Part shown: in pieces, positions 60,578 to 63,324 of the stretch
How positions within the stretch are numbered: position 1 is the stretch's first letter
How the letters are laid out: each line of letters opens with the position of its first letter
Program-made: the position numbers and the translations under genes
Origin: Porphyromonadaceae bacterium UBA2751
GTDB lineage: Bacteria; Bacteroidota; Bacteroidia; Bacteroidales; Muribaculaceae
DNA: 63,324 nt
Assembly (NCBI GenBank): GCA_002353285.1
Contig: DEJJ01000002.1
Coordinates: 12,129 to 75,452 of the forward strand
Reading direction: 5' to 3'
Notes under the pieces: generated by a model
What the model was told of the DNA's origin: nothing
What the model saw: the letters and a program-made list of their open reading frames with translations, nothing else
Database searches by the model: none

Positions 60578-60985
60578 TTATTTGGTGGTGCCCTGCTTGC
60601 GGGCGCCACCTTTTTTGGTGGTTATCAGCACCACGCCATTGGCACCACGAAAGCCGTAGATCACGGTCTCATTAGGGTCCTTGAGCACCCGCACCGACTC
60701 GATGTCGTAAGGGTTTATCATGTTTATGGGGCCATCATAGGGCATGCCGTCAACCACATATAGAGGGTCGGTGCCAGCATTGATAGAGCTGATGCCCCTG
60801 ATGAGCATCGACGGCTGCTTCTCGGGATTACTCGACGATGAGTTAAACTGCACACCTGACGCTTTACCCTCAATCATCTTAGTCACATCGTTAGCATAGC
60901 TGTTACCATCAGTCGATGTTACCTGCCTCGACCCCGAGCAGCCAGCCAAGCACAATATCGATAACAATAATATCCAATTTTTCAT
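60578..60985 (-). CDS. Stand-alone TonB-receptor plug-like lipoprotein
   Basis: A 135-residue lipoprotein with lipobox AGC (Cys16). The mature part resembles the plug domain of SusC-type TonB-dependent receptors: MIEGKASGVQFNSSSS, MLIRGISSINAGTDPLYVVDGMPYDG, and IESVRVLKDPNETVIYGFRGANGVVLITTKKG. No beta-barrel follows. It could be a stand-alone regulator or assembly factor, or the remnant of a receptor. The complete signal and intact reading frame suggest it is functional. Confidence 0.85.
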   Translation of the reverse strand: MKNWILLLSILCLAGCSGSRQVTSTDGNSYANDVTKMIEGKASGVQFNSSSSNPEKQPSMLIRGISSINAGTDPLYVVDGMPYDGPINMINPYDIESVRVLKDPNETVIYGFRGANGVVLITTKKGGARKQGTTK

Positions 60986-61090
60986 AACGCCAGCATTTTT
61001 TCATTTTGCACTGCAAATTTAAACATTCTAATTCATATTTGAAATTTTTCTTTTCAAAAAACAAACGTCTCGATTACAACCCACATAATT

Positions 61091-61132
61091 GAGAATAAAC
61101 TCCCACGAGCAAGCCGCAGGAGTTTATTCTTT
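61091..61132 (-). terminator. Terminator after T9SS-tail protein gene
   Basis: GAATAAACTCC and GGAGTTTATTC form a perfect 11-bp stem with a 15-19-nt loop, 26 bases past the stop of the minus-strand gene. The arms are A/T-rich at the base, so it may work in both directions. Confidence 0.75.
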
Positions 61133-61157
61133 AGCGATTAAAGCACTCTCAAAAGAG

Positions 61158-62126
61158 TTACTTCACAAACTTGTGGCTATTGGTGCCATCGGTCACCACA
61201 TACACGCCTTTGCTCAACTGGCCTATGCCAAAGCTTGCCTCGCCATTGCTGCCCACTGTGGTTTTGCCCACCAGGCGGCCATTCAAGTCGTACAGGCTCA
61301 ACTCGCTGCCAGCCTTCAGGCCTGTGGCTGTCACCTCCGAACCACTGACGCGCATCACTGGCTTGCTGGCGCTCACGGTGCTAATGCCAGTCACGCCTGG
61401 AGTCTTGAACTCAAGGCGAGCGAGTGGTCCCCATTCGCCCAGAGCATTCTTGGCCATGGCAAAGGCGATGTACTCGGTCTCGGGGTCGGCATTCCACTGA
61501 GCATTGTCAACACCGGTCAGGTCCCAACCAACAACGCTGGGCCTTTCCTCGGTCAAGTAAGAAATGATGCCTTCATCGCCCCAATCCTCCGTTTCATAGG
61601 CACTCTTCAAGATGAGCATGTCGTGATAGATGTTGACCTGATCATTGGGGGTGTAAGTCACCCACTGATAGTAGCCATTCTCTGCGTCACCACCAAAGTC
61701 ACCAAGTGTTATCGTGATTTCGGCAACGCCTTCTCCACCCTCGGCAAGTGTGGTGATGGGTATCACCATCAGGGCACCATAAGCTCCGCTGGCATCCCAC
61801 ATTGCCACATACACCTCATAGTCCTTGCCTGGGGTGTCGCCTGTCCAGCTCATCTGCTGGGCATCGGTGGCATTAAATCCCCATGCCTTCACCATGTCGT
61901 CGAGGCAGGTGAAGCCCATCCAAGCTCCAAACATAGCAAACTGCTGCTCGGCAGTGCCAGCATCAAACTGGCATGCAGCATAGCCGGCCACATCGCTATT
62001 GGGAGTAAATGTAATTTTAAAACCTGTTGTCGTGATTTCATCAATCGTGTAGCTAACCGAAGGGGTTGCGCTCATGTTAAACACTGCAGCTACAAGTGCA
62101 ACAATTGTAAGTAGTTGTTTCATCAT
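61158..62126 (-). CDS. Secreted protein with T9SS-type C-terminal sorting domain
   Basis: A 322-residue protein with a signal peptide (about 1-20, ending MSA). A beta-rich region of two Fn3-like units follows (SYTIDEITTTGFKITFTPNSD at about 25; later ITITLGDFGG). The last 75 residues are a type A sorting domain: ASKPVMRVSGSEVTATGLKAG, ELSLYDLNGRLVGKTTV, and ISQ-like GIGQLSKGVYVVTDGTNSHKFVK. It should cross the outer membrane by the type IX system and be anchored at the surface. The ligand or activity is unknown. Confidence 0.85.
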   Translation of the reverse strand: MMKQLLTIVALVAAVFNMSATPSVSYTIDEITTTGFKITFTPNSDVAGYAACQFDAGTAEQQFAMFGAWMGFTCLDDMVKAWGFNATDAQQMSWTGDTPGKDYEVYVAMWDASGAYGALMVIPITTLAEGGEGVAEITITLGDFGGDAENGYYQWVTYTPNDQVNIYHDMLILKSAYETEDWGDEGIISYLTEERPSVVGWDLTGVDNAQWNADPETEYIAFAMAKNALGEWGPLARLEFKTPGVTGISTVSASKPVMRVSGSEVTATGLKAGSELSLYDLNGRLVGKTTVGSNGEASFGIGQLSKGVYVVTDGTNSHKFVK

Positions 62127-62492
62127 AAGGCTAATAATTTTTTTTGCGAGCCCGAATTAAAATTTAAGGCCACGCCACACCCGAGCCCAACAGCATGAAC
62201 ATAGCACTCATTACACACGAATTTTAAAGCAACAAAGATAAACATTTTTACCCCAAAAAACGAAAAAGCACAAAAAAACATGGGGCATCCGCAATCAAAC
62301 CATCATTTTTGGCACTTTTTGGGCCGCCATCTTCAGCAACTACCATAACTTGCATAATGAAAAAAGGAGGCTGTTGCAATTTATGCTTGCCCCCACTAAT
62401 TTTCCGCTGAGCCGAATCAACCACTAAGGAATTTACTTAGAAGAAAAAAATCCGACAATCGTTGACAGTCAACCGATTATCGGATTTTGCAG
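62127..62492. other. Gene-free region between T9SS-tail gene and tRNA-Leu
   Basis: It holds the upstream region of the minus-strand T9SS-tail gene and the terminator of the tRNA transcript. I see no further gene, and no sigma-54 or strong -7 site in the middle part. Confidence 0.6.
62444..62487 (-). terminator. Terminator of the tRNA-Gly/tRNA-Leu transcript
   Basis: On the minus strand, AATCCGATAATCG and CGATTGTCGGATT form a 13-bp stem with one T-G pair and a 12-nt loop, followed by a 7-T run. It lies just past the 3' end of tRNA-Leu. Confidence 0.85.
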
Positions 62493-62574
62493 TGCCCAAG
62501 AAAGGACTCGAACCTTCACGCCTTGCGGCACACGCACCTGAAACGTGCGCGTCTACCAATTCCGCCACCTGGGC
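62493..62574 (-). tRNA. tRNA-Leu (CAG)
   Basis: The minus strand folds as a tRNA with a 7-bp acceptor stem (GCCCAGG / CTTGGGC with one G-T) and the D-arm GGCGGAATTGGTAGACGC. The anticodon loop is TTCAGGT with anticodon CAG. A long variable arm (GTGCCGCAAGGCGTG), as expected for Leu, and the T-arm AAGGTTCGAGTCCTT complete the fold. CCA is not encoded. Confidence 0.95.
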
Positions 62575-62639
62575 ATTAAGAATTGCTTTCCTTCATCGCG
62601 AGGCTTTTCGCCTCCCTGTATTACAGTATTTCAAAGAAG

Positions 62640-62712
62640 AGCGGAAAACGGGACTCGGACCCGCGACCCCAACCTTGGCAAGGTTGTGCTCTACCAACTG
62701 AGCTATTTCCGC
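62640..62712 (-). tRNA. tRNA-Gly (GCC)
   Basis: The minus strand folds as a 73-base tRNA with acceptor stem GCGGAAA / TTTCCGC and D-arm AGCTCAGTTGGTAGAGC. The anticodon loop is TTGCCAA with anticodon GCC, and the T-arm is GCGGGTCCGAGTCCCGT. It lies 65 bases upstream of tRNA-Leu, in the same transcript. Confidence 0.96.
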
Positions 62713-62803
62713 ATGCTGAAAAACCTCATCGTCATTCATCTCTTAAGCTATCAAAGACCCTTTCAAGAGTCGTCAAACGATGACGTTTTTGCAAATGCGA
62801 GTG

Positions 62804-62811
62804 CAAAGGTA
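62804..62811 (-). promoter_or_regulatory. Promoter of the tRNA pair (-7 box)
   Basis: TACCTTTG, followed by CA on the minus strand, is an exact -7 match about 92 bases upstream of tRNA-Gly. Confidence 0.6.
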
Positions 62812-62974
62812 ACACAATTCCTCCAAACGGGCAAGTTTTTTTGCGTATTTTATTCACATAATGGGGTAAAATTGTTTGATAATTGACAAACATCAACGCA
62901 TACACCCAAAAACACTTTTGTTCATTTTTGTGTTAAAAAAGTGACAAAAGTGATTTTCGTACCTTCAAAATTAG

Positions 62975-63242
62975 CGCGTATTTCGGAGCGAGGACGCCCG
63001 CGCCCGCAAATAACGCACGAGAGAAGACGAATGCCTAACTTGCTATGTGCCAGCACGTTGCCAGCTTTACCGTGAAAAACAGAACAAATATCAGGACAAA
63101 TCGGTGATAAGCTCAGGGTAAAAGACCTACTATTACCCCCTAATCGCACTGCCACAACTTCTTGCGGAGTTGCAACCAGACCCTAAAAGACCCACTGGCA
63201 CACCCCGATTTTGCAACGCAGACATTGCAAAATCTTGTTTTT
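62975..63242 (+). ncRNA. Possible non-coding RNA or repeat element with terminator
   Basis: About 270 bases lie between TACCTTCAAAATTAGC (near 62961) and a perfect terminator-like hairpin. The sequence is G/C-richer than its flanks and has several small inverted repeats, for example CAACT / AGTTG near 63151-63169. It does not encode a convincing protein. My impression is that similar sequence occurs several times in Bacteroidales genomes, but I cannot check this. Direction is inferred from the terminator only. Confidence 0.3.
63207..63242 (+). terminator. Strong terminator-like hairpin at right end
   Basis: GATTTTGCAA and TTGCAAAATC form a perfect 10-bp stem around an 8-nt loop, followed by TTGTTTTT. 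No coding gene lies upstream on the plus strand within the window, so it must end an RNA that I cannot identify. Confidence 0.75.
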
Positions 63243-63324
63243 ATGTTCTATATTTCGGATTTGTTCAACTGTCGCAATTCTATTTTTCATTTTTTAGTCG
63301 AAAGTTCTGAAAATCACTTTTGCT

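Larger units (their letters stand above)
62713..63324. other. Gene-free right end of the window
   Basis: It contains the tRNA promoter (62804-62811, minus), an A/T-rich stretch to about 62970, and a G/C-richer non-coding element ending in a strong hairpin (63207-63242). A minus-strand reading frame at 62922-63155 has no start context or family features, and I do not accept it as a gene. Confidence 0.6.

Noticed and set aside
61089..62114. Plus-strand reading frame of 341 codons opposite the T9SS-tail gene
   Set aside because: The minus-strand gene has a signal peptide and a sorting domain, while the opposite frame has no start context and starts within a terminator hairpin.
62922..63155. Minus-strand frame of 77 codons in the gene-free right end
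   Set aside because: No homology I recognise, no signal and no -7 box in place. The region is better explained as non-coding.
63187..63216. Third sigma-54-like site (TGGCAC ... TTGCAA)
   Set aside because: Nine bases separate the two elements instead of five, which does not fit RpoN promoters.

Overview
The window reads as chromosomal DNA of a gut-type member of the order Bacteroidales. My best guess is Muribaculaceae or a close relative, but the family is inference. Supporting signs are many promoters with a TAnnTTTG -7 box and no Shine-Dalgarno sequences, lipoproteins and secreted proteins with Bacteroidetes-type signals, T9SS-like sorting tails, a C10 protease, a BspA-type leucine-rich repeat protein, DUF4491/DUF4834-type proteins, and the psd-pssA and ruvB-flippase neighbourhoods usual in this phylum. 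There is no rRNA, phage, insertion sequence or CRISPR array in the window. Two tRNAs, Leu(CAG) and Gly(GCC), lie near the right end.

Layout. 1-11 kb: aroQ (minus strand), a possible structured RNA, a lipoprotein, a secreted protein, a C10 protease with a dockerin-like tail, a three-gene HipB-HipS-HipT-like toxin-antitoxin operon with an evenly spaced operator array, and a BspA-like repeat protein with the same dockerin-like tail. Short inverted copies of one sequence bound this block. Inverting the block would place aroQ just upstream of rbfA, the order I expect in Bacteroides. 11-21.8 kb: rbfA, a LolC/E-like permease, a trypsin-like protease behind a consensus sigma-54 promoter, a 951-residue AlbA_2/WYL protein, PBP1A, nadB and an M28 peptidase. 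21.9-36.1 kb: a Wzx/Wzy-type polysaccharide locus with flippase, Wza, Wzc, a probable polymerase, GT2, a beta-helix protein, two GT4 enzymes and a radical SAM/SPASM enzyme, ending in a CotH-dockerin protein.

36.1-54.2 kb: housekeeping and envelope genes. These are a CorC-type protein, LptC, a FadL-like barrel, a DivIC-like protein, TrmD, a phosphoethanolamine-transferase-like sulfatase-fold enzyme, ManC, two secreted proteins, an ABC exporter, a LAB_N protein, psd-pssA-DUF4834 (with a second consensus sigma-54 site), a second flippase and RuvB. 54.2-63.3 kb: LD-carboxypeptidase, DUF4491, enolase, three consecutive FKBP isomerases placed in different compartments, a stand-alone TonB-plug-like lipoprotein, a T9SS-tail protein, the two tRNAs, and a gene-less right end that holds an unexplained element ending in a terminator.

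Most promising signals: (1) the hipBST-like operon with three operators at exactly 41-bp spacing; (2) the sigma-54-driven protease plus AlbA_2/WYL pair; (3) the probable inversion between aroQ and rbfA; (4) TGTCCT repeats in helical phase before a possible RNA gene; (5) the non-coding element at the right end.
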